From Firmicutes bacterium CAG:646 (GTDB lineage Bacteria > Bacillota > Clostridia > Lachnospirales > Lachnospiraceae): DNA of 49,459 bases. A model generated the notes under the pieces. The model was not told where the DNA came from and did not search any database. It worked only from the letters and a program-made list of their open reading frames with translations. Both the position numbers and the translations under genes were made by a program. Positions 41,326 to 49,356 of this stretch are shown here, piece after piece. The stretch is taken from NCBI GenBank assembly GCA_000432335.1, contig HF995356.1:1-49459 (forward strand), read 5' to 3'. Each line of letters opens with the position of its first letter. Position 1 is the stretch's first letter.

Positions 41326-42995
41326 GGCAGAAAATATTAAATCAGGTAGGTATTTTGCTGATCAGTTCTGTTTTGGTTACTTTTCTCGTAGTAAGTCTTG
41401 CGATGTACGACAAATTCAGCGGCTATATGCAGGAGGATGTACGGGAGGAGATTCAGTATATCAAGGTAGCTGTTGAGGAAAGTCAGGGAGATGATCTCTT
41501 AGAGAAGATGGGAGAATTTACCGGCAGCAGCAGGATCACCCTGATGCAGGAAGATGGAACGGTGATTTTTGATTCCGTGGAGGATTCCCAGATGCTGGAA
41601 AATCATCGGAATCGGCCGGAATTTGAAGAAGCTCTGGAAAAAGGGTACGGAGAAGCGATCCGTTATTCAGAAACGCTGGCAAAGCAAACCTTTTACTGTG
41701 CGGTGACTTTGAAAGATGGGCGAGTGCTCCGGCTGGCAAGATCGACGGATACGGTGCTTATTTTTCTGGAGTCTAGTATCACACTGGTGGGTATTTTGGT
41801 ATTTGTGATCATCATCGTGGCATTCTTTGTGGTTCAGAAACAGACCAATCGTCTGATCGAGCCCATCAATAAGCTGGATCTGGAGCATCCTTTGCGGGAG
41901 GTCAAGTATGAAGAATTGCGTCCATTGCTGATGCGTGTACATGAGCAGAATAAGCAGATCGCCCGGCAGGTTCAGGAGTTGAAAGAACGGCATGAGGAAT
42001 ATATTGCCATTACGGAAAATATGAAGGACGGTCTTGTGATCGCCAGTCAGACAGAGGTGCTTTCCATTAACCGGGCGGCGCAAAAAGTCTTTCAGGTGCG
42101 GGCAAGTGACTGTATTCGAAAGTCCATCAGCCGGGTCAGCAGAAATCAGGAACTGCGGAAAGCGTTGGATCAGGCGCTGGCAGGAGAGTATAATGAGACG
42201 GTTCTGCAGATTCGTGGGCGCACCTATCAGTTACTGGCAAATCCGGTCCGTATTTCAGGAAAGACCTTTGGAGCTGTTATTTTGGTGTGGGATATCACTG
42301 AAAAAAATGCGGCAGAGAAAATGCGCAGAGAATTTTCGGCAAATGTTTCCCATGAGCTGAAGACACCCCTGATGTCCATTTCCGGTTATGCTGAGCTGAT
42401 TGAAAATGGTATGGTGCAGATGGGAGATATCCCGGAATTTGCCGGAAGGATCCATCAGGAGGCAAATCGTCTCACAGCGCTGGTGCAGGATATTATCCAG
42501 CTTTCCAAACTGGAAGAAGGTCATGGAGAATTTCCGGTGGAAGAGGTGGATATCTGCGAACTGACGGAGGATATCCGAAAGACGCTGGAACATGCGGCAC
42601 AAAAAAAAGATATCAAGGTTACAGTGGACGGCGAGGGTATCATGCTGGACGGTGTACGTCAGATCCTGTATGAGATGTTCTATAACCTGATGGATAATGG
42701 AATCAAGTACAATGTGGAACATGGCTGGATGAAGGTGCACATTGGCAGAGAGCAGGGAAAGATTTTCTGGCAGGTAGAGGACGGCGGTATCGGAATCGCC
42801 CAGGAAGATCAGGAAAGAATTTATGAGAGATTTTACCGGGTGGATAAGAGTCACTCCAGACAAACGGGAGGAACCGGGCTGGGGCTTTCCATTGTAAAGC
42901 ATGGAGCGATGATGCACCAGGCGGTGATCACGACAGAGAGTGAACCGGGACAGGGGACAAGGATTACCCTGGAATTTCCTGAAAATGAAGAATAG
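41322..42995 (+). CDS. PhoR-like membrane sensor histidine kinase
   Basis: 557 residues: membrane helix (about 9-29), extracellular sensor region of about 120 residues, second helix (about 152-172), a short linker, a PAS domain (about 225-325; EEYIAITENMKDGLVIAS), then HisKA with H344 in FSANVSHELKTPLMSISGYAE and HATPase_c with N box LMDNGIKYN, G1 box VEDGGIGI and the GTGLGLSIVKH G2 box. This layout matches PhoR. It autophosphorylates and passes phosphate to the regulator encoded just upstream (ATGA overlap). A strong terminator follows. Confidence 0.94.
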   Translation: MRQKILNQVGILLISSVLVTFLVVSLAMYDKFSGYMQEDVREEIQYIKVAVEESQGDDLLEKMGEFTGSSRITLMQEDGTVIFDSVEDSQMLENHRNRPEFEEALEKGYGEAIRYSETLAKQTFYCAVTLKDGRVLRLARSTDTVLIFLESSITLVGILVFVIIIVAFFVVQKQTNRLIEPINKLDLEHPLREVKYEELRPLLMRVHEQNKQIARQVQELKERHEEYIAITENMKDGLVIASQTEVLSINRAAQKVFQVRASDCIRKSISRVSRNQELRKALDQALAGEYNETVLQIRGRTYQLLANPVRISGKTFGAVILVWDITEKNAAEKMRREFSANVSHELKTPLMSISGYAELIENGMVQMGDIPEFAGRIHQEANRLTALVQDIIQLSKLEEGHGEFPVEEVDICELTEDIRKTLEHAAQKKDIKVTVDGEGIMLDGVRQILYEMFYNLMDNGIKYNVEHGWMKVHIGREQGKIFWQVEDGGIGIAQEDQERIYERFYRVDKSHSRQTGGTGLGLSIVKHGAMMHQAVITTESEPGQGTRITLEFPENEE

Positions 42996-43009
42996 ACGCG
43001 ACAAATATC

Positions 43010-43056
43010 AGAGCAGGAAGCATACGTTAGAAAAGGATGCTTCCTGCTCTATTTTT
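43010..43056 (+). terminator. Terminator of the Na/Pi two-component operon
   Basis: AGAGCAGGAAGCAT (43010-43023) and ATGCTTCCTGCTCT (43037-43050) form a perfect 14-bp stem with a 13-nt loop, followed by ATTTTT. It reaches the 3' end of mnmM on the other strand. Confidence 0.9.
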
Positions 43057-43618
43057 ACAATTTTCGGATCAGTACAGGGATGGGAGGATGATTCGGGCGG
43101 TTGTAATAGGAAGAAAGGATTACCAGATATTTTCTGGAATCCAGAGTTTTCAGGTAGGCGAGCAGTTGATCCCGTTCATAAAATCCGCTGTCTCCTCCGC
43201 TGTAAATACACAGAGTCATAAGCCCGTTCTTTTTTAGAAGCCGCAGCCCCTGCTGAATGGCGGGAATGCTGGTTTCCGGTTTGGTGGCTATGGAATGATC
43301 GCCAGAGGGGAGATATCCGAAATTAAAAACGATACAGGAGACCGTGTCGGGAGCGGTATATTGTTCCATATGGCTGTGGCTGTCCAGAATCAGAGAGACA
43401 TTTGATGGGGCGTTTTCCTCCTGCAAACGCTGTCTTGTAGCAGCAAGAGCCGCCGGCTGTATATCAAAGGACAGAACTTTTCCCTGCGATCCCACAAGGC
43501 GGCTAAGATACAGGGTATCGTGTCCGTTTCCCATGGTGGCATCGATACAGAGGTCGCCCGGTTTTACCTGCAGGGACTGAAAATGACGACACCATTCGGT
43601 AATCTGATAATTGTTCAT
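43055..43618 (-). CDS. mnmM: tRNA (mnm5s2U34) methyltransferase MnmM (YtqB-like)
   Basis: 187 residues of the rRNA_methylase family PF06962. The SAM site is LCIDATMGNGHDTLYLSRLVG (motif I) with FDIQPAALAATRQRL; the catalytic region is VFNFGYLPSGDHSIATKPETS and the end SSYYNRPNHPPIPVLIRK. In Bacillus YtqB (MnmM) makes the last methylation in 5-methylaminomethyl-2-thiouridine of tRNA. GGAGG lies upstream of the ATG. Minus strand, single gene, own promoter. Confidence 0.92.
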   Translation of the reverse strand: MNNYQITEWCRHFQSLQVKPGDLCIDATMGNGHDTLYLSRLVGSQGKVLSFDIQPAALAATRQRLQEENAPSNVSLILDSHSHMEQYTAPDTVSCIVFNFGYLPSGDHSIATKPETSIPAIQQGLRLLKKNGLMTLCIYSGGDSGFYERDQLLAYLKTLDSRKYLVILSSYYNRPNHPPIPVLIRKL

Positions 43619-43657
43619 GTAACATATCCTCCGTAGTGAAATTTTCTTCTTAATCTT

Positions 43658-43686
43658 ATTATAAGAATCTGAAAGAAAATTGTAAA
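43658..43686 (-). promoter_or_regulatory. Sigma-A promoter of mnmM
   Basis: On the minus strand TTTACA (43686-43681), 17 bp, TATAAT (43663-43658), 40 bp before the start codon. Confidence 0.75.
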
Positions 43687-43717
43687 GAAAAGGAAGAGAA
43701 AAATGAAAGTGTGCTAC

Positions 43718-43746
43718 TTGCAGTTTTGAAAAAAAGCAGGTATCAT
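43718..43746 (+). promoter_or_regulatory. Sigma-A promoter of the capA-like gene
   Basis: TTGCAG (43718-43723), 17 bp, TATCAT (43741-43746), 47 bp before the chosen ATG. Divergent from the mnmM promoter. Confidence 0.6.
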
Positions 43747-43793
43747 AAGTAATAAGCAGCTTATGTTTGATAGAAAAGATAGTGGAGATAAAG

Positions 43794-45074
43794 ATGGAAG
43801 AAAAGAAAAAGATACAACAGGAAAGAACAGGGCGTTCAAGACAACCGGAGGCGCGGAAAAAGAGTAAAAAAATGAGTTACCGGAAAAAGATTGTCATGTT
43901 TCAGATCGGGGCGATCACGCTGGCTATCTTTCTGACGCTGATGATCGGGGCGGTGATGCTTACCAGAATTTTTGTGGATGAAAACAAAAGTGCAGAAACG
44001 GTCAATGCAAAGCCGGCGACCGAGGGTGGAACGGAGGCTGGAGATGCAAAGAAAGGAGAAGCTTCCGGTGAAAAAGATCCTTCGTCTGATGGCGCAGAAT
44101 CAACTCCAGCGGAAGAGCCCACCCAGGAGCCGGAAAGTGTGCAGCCGGTGGAATCCGTACAGCTTACAGTCAGCGCGGTGGGAGACTGTACCATAGGAAC
44201 CGATGAACAATTCGATAAGAGCAGTAATTTTGACGCTTTCTATATCGTAAAGAAAGATCCAGCGTATTTCTTTCAGAATGTAAAGGAGATTCTTGGAGGA
44301 GACGATCTGACGATTATCAATATGGAAGGAACGCTTACAGAATCTACAGACAGGCAGGAGAAAACGTTCGCCTTCAAAGGAGACCCAAAATATACGGAGA
44401 TTCTTACAGCGGGAAGTGTGGAAGCGGCAAATCTTGCCAATAATCACAGTAAGGACTACGGGGAACAAAGCTATACCGATACAATTCAGTATTTGGAAAA
44501 TGCAGGACTTACCACTTTTGGGTATGATCGCGTTGCTGTAAAGGAGATCAAGGGAATCAAGGTTGGTCTTGTGGGAATCTATGTTCTGGCAGACGGCATG
44601 GGAAGGCAGCAGCAGGTCATAGACAATATTCAGGCGGTAAAGGATCAGGGTGCGCAGGTAGTTATCGTGAGCTTCCACTGGGGAACGGAAAAATCAAATT
44701 ATCCGGATGAGACACAGAAAGCATTGGCGCATACGGCAGTGGACTCAGGAGCGGACCTTGTTCTGGGACATCATCCCCATGTCCTTCAGGGAATTGAAAA
44801 ATATAAAGGGAACAATATTGTATACAGTCTGGGAAATTTTTGCTTTGGCGGAAACAGAAATCCGGCAGACAAAGATACGATGATTTTTCAGCAGACATTT
44901 ACGTTTGAAAATGGAGCGCTGGTGCAGGATGATGTGACGAATATTATTCCCTGCTCTCTTTCTTCCGTACAGCAGTATAACGATTATCAGCCTACGCCGC
45001 TGGAGGGAGAAGAAGCGCAGCGGGTGCAGCAAAAAATACAGGAATTCAGTTCTGGATTAAGTGCAGAACAGTAG
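43794..45074 (+). CDS. CapA/PgsA-family metallophosphatase-like membrane protein
   Basis: 426 residues from ATG 43794. A basic cytoplasmic start, one membrane helix (about 39-61), a linker of about 70 residues rich in Glu, Ala, Pro and Ser, then the PGA_cap domain (about 125-395). Metal-site segments: AVGDCTIGTDEQF, INMEGTLTES, LANNHSKDYG, VSFHWGTEKS, LGHHPHVLQGIEKY and YSLGNFCFGG. Relatives take part in poly-gamma-glutamate synthesis (CapA/PgsA), but no capB or capC is nearby, so this is one of the many stand-alone members of unknown substrate. It acts outside the membrane. Confidence 0.92.
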   Translation: MEEKKKIQQERTGRSRQPEARKKSKKMSYRKKIVMFQIGAITLAIFLTLMIGAVMLTRIFVDENKSAETVNAKPATEGGTEAGDAKKGEASGEKDPSSDGAESTPAEEPTQEPESVQPVESVQLTVSAVGDCTIGTDEQFDKSSNFDAFYIVKKDPAYFFQNVKEILGGDDLTIINMEGTLTESTDRQEKTFAFKGDPKYTEILTAGSVEAANLANNHSKDYGEQSYTDTIQYLENAGLTTFGYDRVAVKEIKGIKVGLVGIYVLADGMGRQQQVIDNIQAVKDQGAQVVIVSFHWGTEKSNYPDETQKALAHTAVDSGADLVLGHHPHVLQGIEKYKGNNIVYSLGNFCFGGNRNPADKDTMIFQQTFTFENGALVQDDVTNIIPCSLSSVQQYNDYQPTPLEGEEAQRVQQKIQEFSSGLSAEQ

Positions 45075-45084
45075 AGGAAAACAG

Positions 45085-45546
45085 ATGAATAAAAAAGAGT
45101 TTTTAGATGCGCTGGGCAAGAGATTATCCCAGCAATTATCCCAGGAAAAAGTGGCAGAACATATACAATACTATGATCGTTATCTTACAGAAAAGATGAT
45201 GCAGGGAATGACAGAGGAGGAAGCCGTTGCCCAGTTGGGCAATCCTCTTCTGATCGCAAGAACGATCATGGATACGGCGGTGGAGGAAGAAGAGCCAAAA
45301 GTCGTCTACGAAGAAAATGCTTCCGGCGGGTATCAGCGAAGCTCCAGGGAAGGGGCGGGACAGCAGCGTCCTGTACATCATGGGAAAATATCTTATCAGG
45401 CAGGCTGCCTGATCTCTGCAATCGTAGTGATCTTGGTTCTCACCCTGATTTTAAAACTGGTGGGGTCGGTACTTTCCCTGATCTTGCCGGTCGCAATACC
45501 GGTATTAGTAGTCCTTATGGTGATTGAATACTTTAAGAAACGATAA
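45085..45546 (+). CDS. HAAS/DUF1700-type membrane protein
   Basis: 153 residues from ATG 45085 after GAGGAAA, 10 bp from the capA-like stop. Residues 1-65 are the helical HAAS signalling domain (MNKKEFLDALGKRLS, EHIQYYDRYLTEKM, EEEAVAQLGNPLLIARTI). A polar linker follows and then two hydrophobic segments (about 105-150) ending FKKR. In other Firmicutes such proteins pair with PadR-like regulators; none is present here. Function is not known. A terminator follows. Confidence 0.82.
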   Translation: MNKKEFLDALGKRLSQQLSQEKVAEHIQYYDRYLTEKMMQGMTEEEAVAQLGNPLLIARTIMDTAVEEEEPKVVYEENASGGYQRSSREGAGQQRPVHHGKISYQAGCLISAIVVILVLTLILKLVGSVLSLILPVAIPVLVVLMVIEYFKKR

Positions 45547-45557
45547 AAAAGCAAAGA

Positions 45558-45588
45558 GAAAGACCGGTAGGGGAGCTACCGGTCTTTC
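45558..45588 (+). terminator. Terminator after the capA unit
   Basis: GAAAGACCGGTAG (45558-45570) and CTACCGGTCTTTC (45576-45588) form a perfect 13-bp stem with a 5-nt loop. Only the TTT within the arm provides U residues. Confidence 0.75.
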
Positions 45589-45705
45589 GAGGGGAGTATA
45601 AATAATTAATAAGGGGTTATTAATTGTAAAAAAAATTTTTGAAGGGTAAATTCTTTTTACAGGAATGATTATAATACAGAATGGTAAAAATTGCAACAAA
45701 GAAAT

Positions 45706-45734
45706 GAATAATCTCGTAAGAATTTGGCATACTA
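45706..45734 (+). promoter_or_regulatory. Sigma-G-type (forespore) promoter
   Basis: GAATA (45706-45710), 17 bp, CATACTA (45728-45734). Both parts match the consensus of sigma-G promoters (GHATR and CATWHTA) with normal spacing. It lies about 97 bp before the 56-codon Asn-rich ORF; no sigma-A promoter is seen there. Confidence 0.6.
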
Positions 45735-45830
45735 ATCCTGTAAACCCTTAAAAGTATCGTAAGAAAAAGGAAAAAACTTTTTTCCAGAACTTTTGAGGAA
45801 TCTAAACTTTCATGTACAGGAGGAAGAATC

Positions 45831-46001
45831 ATGTCAAAAAATTATAGTAATGAAACCAACGAGATGAACAAAATGAACAACAGTACAAAAGAAACCAACT
45901 GCCATAATTCCAATAAAAACGCTTCTAAAAATACTTCCAAAAACAGAAGCACAAATCAGGCAAAAAACAAAGCTTCTGATGAGTATAGTGACAGATATTA
46001 A
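45831..46001 (+). CDS. Small Asn/Lys/Ser-rich protein, candidate spore protein
   Basis: 56 residues, a quarter of them Asn, most of the others Lys, Ser and Thr, with one Cys and no hydrophobic core; it contains the repeated motif NASKNTSKNRSTN. AGGAGG sits 7 bases before the ATG, a sigma-G-type promoter lies upstream and a terminator downstream, so it forms a complete small transcription unit. Composition (soluble, low complexity, few hydrophobic residues) resembles gamma-type small acid-soluble spore proteins, which are amino-acid stores, but I cannot align it to a named family. The spore role is inference from promoter and composition. Confidence 0.7.
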   Translation: MSKNYSNETNEMNKMNNSTKETNCHNSNKNASKNTSKNRSTNQAKNKASDEYSDRY

Positions 46002-46035
46002 GAGAACAGATAAGAATAGACATCAGGCTGGTAAG

Positions 46036-46065
46036 GGCTGCCCCATAAAAGGGGACAGCCTTTTT
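46036..46065 (+). terminator. Terminator after the Asn-rich gene
   Basis: GGCTGCCCC and GGGGACAGCC pair over nine bases with one bulged A and a 6-nt loop, followed by TTTTT. Confidence 0.85.
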
Positions 46066-46122
46066 CCGGTTTATGCCATTTGCTCATAATCTTTCATATA
46101 ATAAGAAAAAAGGGAAGAATCT

Positions 46123-46434
46123 ATGAAACAGATGCAATTAATTTCCGTGCGGGAGCTGGATCAATATGTGAACAGATACCCGGACGTTTTGATTATAGAT
46201 GTAAGACCGAAAGAGGAATACAGGGATTCTCATATCCGTCATGCCATTAACATTCCCTATGAAGAGGAGAGGGTGTGGAATCTCCCAAAAGACAGAGAAT
46301 TGGTGGTATACTGTGAGCGGGGTTCCGCCAGTATGTTTGCAGCTCGGCAGCTGCAGGAACAGGGATATGATGTGATGTCGGTGGCGGGAGGTATTTGGGA
46401 ATATCAGGGAAGAAATCTTGTGTTTTCCAGATAA
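46123..46434 (+). CDS. Single-domain rhodanese-like protein
   Basis: 103 residues, just one rhodanese domain: LIIDVRPKEEYRDSHIRHAINIP at the start, the active-site loop VVYCERGSAS with the catalytic Cys, and GYDVMSVAGGIWEY. Such proteins move sulfane sulfur (thiosulfate or persulfide) in the cytoplasm. The likely partner is unknown; thiI of this genome has no rhodanese domain and lies 33 kb away, so a link is only speculative. TATAAT at 46097-46102 may be its -10. Confidence 0.92.
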   Translation: MKQMQLISVRELDQYVNRYPDVLIIDVRPKEEYRDSHIRHAINIPYEEERVWNLPKDRELVVYCERGSASMFAARQLQEQGYDVMSVAGGIWEYQGRNLVFSR

Positions 46435-46446
46435 TCATAGTAAAAT

Positions 46447-46479
46447 AGTAACGATTCAGTAGATTGCTGAATCGTTACT
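46447..46479. terminator. Inverted repeat after the rhodanese gene
   Basis: AGTAACGATTCAG (46447-46459) and CTGAATCGTTACT (46467-46479), a perfect 13-bp stem with a 7-nt loop. The T-tail is weak. The GTAAC..TTCA arm sequence resembles those of the stem at 9080 and the palindrome at 13730. Confidence 0.6.
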
Positions 46480-46521
46480 TGTCAGGTGTTTTTGAATTTA
46501 TCATTACGAGGAGAAGAACGA

Positions 46522-47064
46522 ATGAAATATATGATTGCATCAGATATTCATGGCTCCGCATATTATTGCAGAAAAATGCTGGAAGCCATGGAGCGGGAAC
46601 ATGCGGAACGACTGATTTTATTGGGAGATCTTTTATATCACGGACCGAGAAATGATCTGCCCAGAGAGTATGCGCCCAAAGAAGTGATTGCGATGCTGAA
46701 CGAGAGGAAAAACTGCATCTACAACGTGCGGGGAAATTGTGATGCTCAGGTAGATCAGATGGTGTTGGAGTTTCCGGTGCTGGCAGAGTATGGATTTTTT
46801 GAAATTGATGGAAAGACTATTTACTGCAGCCATGGTCATGTTTATAATGAAAAGAATCTTCCGCCATTGAAGCGGGGAGATATTTTTCTTCATGGACATA
46901 CGCATGTGCTGATGGCAAAGGAAGTGGAGGGGATCACGATTCTGAATCCGGGTTCTGTGTCTATTCCTAAGGAGGGAAATCCCCCCACTTATGCGGTGTT
47001 GGAACGGGGAATCTTTACCATTAAAACATTTGAAAATGAAATAATAAAGGAATATCGCTTATGA
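46522..47064 (+). CDS. yfcE: YfcE-family phosphodiesterase
   Basis: 180 residues from ATG 46522, after GAGGAGAAG; the frame is open from 46486, but that part overlaps no ribosome binding site. A small calcineurin-like metallophosphoesterase: MIASDIHGS (DxH), LILLGDLLYHG (GD), NVRGNCDAQ (GNCD), CSHGHVY, and FLHGHTHVL (GHTH), each providing metal ligands. YfcE of E. coli hydrolyses phosphodiesters in vitro; the natural substrate is unknown. First of four overlapping genes; a second paralogue ends the operon at 48814. Confidence 0.93.
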   Translation: MKYMIASDIHGSAYYCRKMLEAMEREHAERLILLGDLLYHGPRNDLPREYAPKEVIAMLNERKNCIYNVRGNCDAQVDQMVLEFPVLAEYGFFEIDGKTIYCSHGHVYNEKNLPPLKRGDIFLHGHTHVLMAKEVEGITILNPGSVSIPKEGNPPTYAVLERGIFTIKTFENEIIKEYRL

Positions 47065-48218
47065 GACAATTTGAATTGATTGCCCCCTGTCATTTTGGGC
47101 TGGAGGCTGTATTGAAAAGAGAAATCATCGATCTGGGGTATGAGATCTGCCAGGTAGAGGATGGAAAAGTCACCTTTTGGGGGGATGAAGAGGCGGTGGC
47201 GTATGCCAATATGTTTCTTCGGACGGCAGAGAGGATTCTTCTGAAAGTGGGACAGTTTACAGCGGTTACATATGATGAGCTGTTTGAGGGAACCAAGGCG
47301 CTTCCCTGGGAGGAATATATTCCTGAGGATGGAAGATTCTGGGTGAAAAAGGCTTCTTCCATTAAGAGTAAGCTTTTTAGCCCCTCAGATATTCAGTCTG
47401 TCATGAAAAAGGCCATGGTGGAACGACTGAAAAAACAGTATAAAAAAGAATGGTTTGAGGAGGATGGAGCGGATTATCCGGTTCGGGTTTCTCTGATGAA
47501 GGATGTGGTGACGGTAGCGATAGATACCACGGGTATTTCTCTTCATAAGAGAGGATATCGGAAACTGCAGTCCAAAGCGCCTATTTCAGAAACACTGGCA
47601 GCGGCGCTGATCATGCTTACCCCCTGGAAGAAGGACAGGATTCTTGTAGATCCCTTTTGCGGCAGCGGAACCTTTCTTACCGAGGCGGCTATGATGGGAT
47701 GTAATATAGCGCCGGGAATCAACCGCTCCTTTCTTGCGGAGGACTGGAAACATCTGATTCCGAGAAAACACTGGTATCATGCGCTGGAAGAGGCGCAGGA
47801 TCTGGTGGATAAAAATCAGGAAATGGACTTGCAGGGCTATGATATCGATCCTGTAGTAGTGAAAAATGCCAGAGAAAATGCAGCGGCAGCAGGGGTGGAT
47901 CACCTGATTCATTTTCAGCAGCGGGAAGTGGCGAAACTTCGCCATCCGAAAAAATATGGATTTATCATAACGAATCCGCCGTATGGAGAACGGTTGGAGG
48001 ATAAGAAAATGCTTCCGGATTTATATCGCCAGATCGGACAGGTCTATGAACAGTTAGATGATTGGTCCATGTATCTGATAACCAGCTATGAGGAAGCAGA
48101 ACGGTATATAGGAAAGAAAGCCGATAAAAACCGTAAGATTTACAATGGAATGATTCGGACTTATTACTATCAGTATCTGGGAGCAAGACCACCCAGAAGA
48201 ATGGAGCGCACAATATGA
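47061..48218 (+). CDS. THUMP-domain class I RNA methyltransferase (RlmL N-domain/YpsC-like)
   Basis: 385 residues. An N-terminal ferredoxin-like and THUMP region (FELIAPCHFGLEAVLKREI, YANMFLRTAERILLKVG) is followed by the UPF0020 methyltransferase domain with LVDPFCGSGTFLTEAAMMG (SAM motif), GYDIDPVVVKNARENA and the N2-guanine motif TNPPYGERL. It is most like Bacillus YpsC and the N-terminal methyltransferase of E. coli RlmL, which makes m2G2445 in 23S rRNA. The target in this organism is inferred. Starts inside the previous stop (ATGA). Confidence 0.92.
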   Translation: MRQFELIAPCHFGLEAVLKREIIDLGYEICQVEDGKVTFWGDEEAVAYANMFLRTAERILLKVGQFTAVTYDELFEGTKALPWEEYIPEDGRFWVKKASSIKSKLFSPSDIQSVMKKAMVERLKKQYKKEWFEEDGADYPVRVSLMKDVVTVAIDTTGISLHKRGYRKLQSKAPISETLAAALIMLTPWKKDRILVDPFCGSGTFLTEAAMMGCNIAPGINRSFLAEDWKHLIPRKHWYHALEEAQDLVDKNQEMDLQGYDIDPVVVKNARENAAAAGVDHLIHFQQREVAKLRHPKKYGFIITNPPYGERLEDKKMLPDLYRQIGQVYEQLDDWSMYLITSYEEAERYIGKKADKNRKIYNGMIRTYYYQYLGARPPRRMERTI

Positions 48219-48817
48219 GAAAAATAATTTTTGCTACAGGCAACGAGGAGAAAATGCGGGAAATCCGTGAGATTCTCGCTTTGCTGCCAGTGGAAGTGCT
48301 TTCGATGAAGGAAGCGGGAATACAGGCAAATATTATAGAAGATGGAAAGACATTTGAAGAAAATGCAGTGATCAAGGCGAAAGCGATTGCCCAATTATCA
48401 GAAGAAATTGTATTGGCAGATGATTCGGGACTGGTGATTGATTATCTGAACGGGGAACCGGGCATTTATTCTGCCCGCTATATGGGAGAAGATACTTCCT
48501 ATAGAATCAAGAATGGAAATTTGATTCAGCGTTTGGAAGGAGTACCGGATGAGGAGCGAACAGCGCGATTTGTCTGTGCGATTGCAGCGGCATTTCCAGA
48601 TGGAACAGTGCTGACTACCGAAGGGACAGTGGAAGGTCGGATCGGATATGAAGAAAAGGGAGAAAATGGATTTGGCTACGATCCTATTTTCTATCTTCCA
48701 GAATACGGCTGTACAACGGCGCAGTTGACAGAAGAGAAAAAGAACGAAATCAGTCACAGGGGAAAAGCTCTTCGTAAGATGGTGGAGAAACTGAGAGAAA
48801 GAGTGGATATGAGATGA
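48215..48817 (+). CDS. rdgB: XTP/dITP diphosphatase (RdgB/HAM1)
   Basis: Removes deaminated purine nucleotides (dITP, XTP) from the pool by hydrolysis to monophosphates. It has 200 residues. ATGNEEKMREI at the start, TFEENAVIKAKAIAQ, the catalytic LADDSGLVIDYLNGEPGIYSARY, GENGFGYDPIFYLPE and the conserved end EISHRGKALRKM. It overlaps both the methyltransferase before it and the phosphodiesterase after it by 4 bp. Confidence 0.96.
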   Translation: MRKIIFATGNEEKMREIREILALLPVEVLSMKEAGIQANIIEDGKTFEENAVIKAKAIAQLSEEIVLADDSGLVIDYLNGEPGIYSARYMGEDTSYRIKNGNLIQRLEGVPDEERTARFVCAIAAAFPDGTVLTTEGTVEGRIGYEEKGENGFGYDPIFYLPEYGCTTAQLTEEKKNEISHRGKALRKMVEKLRERVDMR

Positions 48818-49302
48818 AAATATTAGTTGTCAGCGATACTCATGGTCACAGCCGTGAACTTTTAGAAGTTCTTCGCCGGGTCAAACCGGTGGATGCCCTG
48901 ATCCATTGCGGGGATGTGGAAGGACAGGAAAACTATATCCGACAAGTGGCGGAGTGTCCCTGTTATATTGTGAGAGGAAATAATGATTTCTTTACGGAAC
49001 TTCCCCGGGAGGAGATTTTTCAGTTAGGGGGATATCAGATTATGGTAACCCATGGTAATACCTATGGAGTATCTATAGAGACAGCAATGCTGGAGGAAGA
49101 GGCGAGAAGCAGGGGCGTGCAGGTGGTTATGTTCGGACATACTCACAGACCTTTTCTGGAACAGAAGGAGGGGCTGACGCTCCTGAATCCGGGAAGTCTT
49201 TCCTATCCCCGCCAGGCGGGAAGAAAACCCAGCTTTCTGATCATGGAGATCGATCGGGAGGGTGTAGCTCATTATGCTCAAAATTATCTGGAAGAGTACT
49301 GA
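48814..49302 (+). CDS. YfcE/MJ0936-family metallophosphoesterase (YsnB-like)
   Basis: 162 residues: ILVVSDTHGHSRELLEVL (DTH), ALIHCGDVEG (GD), IVRGNNDFF (GNND), MVTHGNTYGV (HG) and VVMFGHTHRPF (GHTH) give the full set of metal ligands. The family hydrolyses phosphodiesters; in Bacillus the matching gene ysnB also follows the rdgB homologue ysnA. Substrate unknown. It is a second YfcE-type enzyme in the same operon, with about the same size and motifs as the one at 46522. Confidence 0.93.
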   Translation: MKILVVSDTHGHSRELLEVLRRVKPVDALIHCGDVEGQENYIRQVAECPCYIVRGNNDFFTELPREEIFQLGGYQIMVTHGNTYGVSIETAMLEEEARSRGVQVVMFGHTHRPFLEQKEGLTLLNPGSLSYPRQAGRKPSFLIMEIDREGVAHYAQNYLEEY

Positions 49303-49356
49303 AAAATCGCTAAAAAAACAAAAAGCAAAAAAAATAAAAAAAATTGAAAAAAAGTG

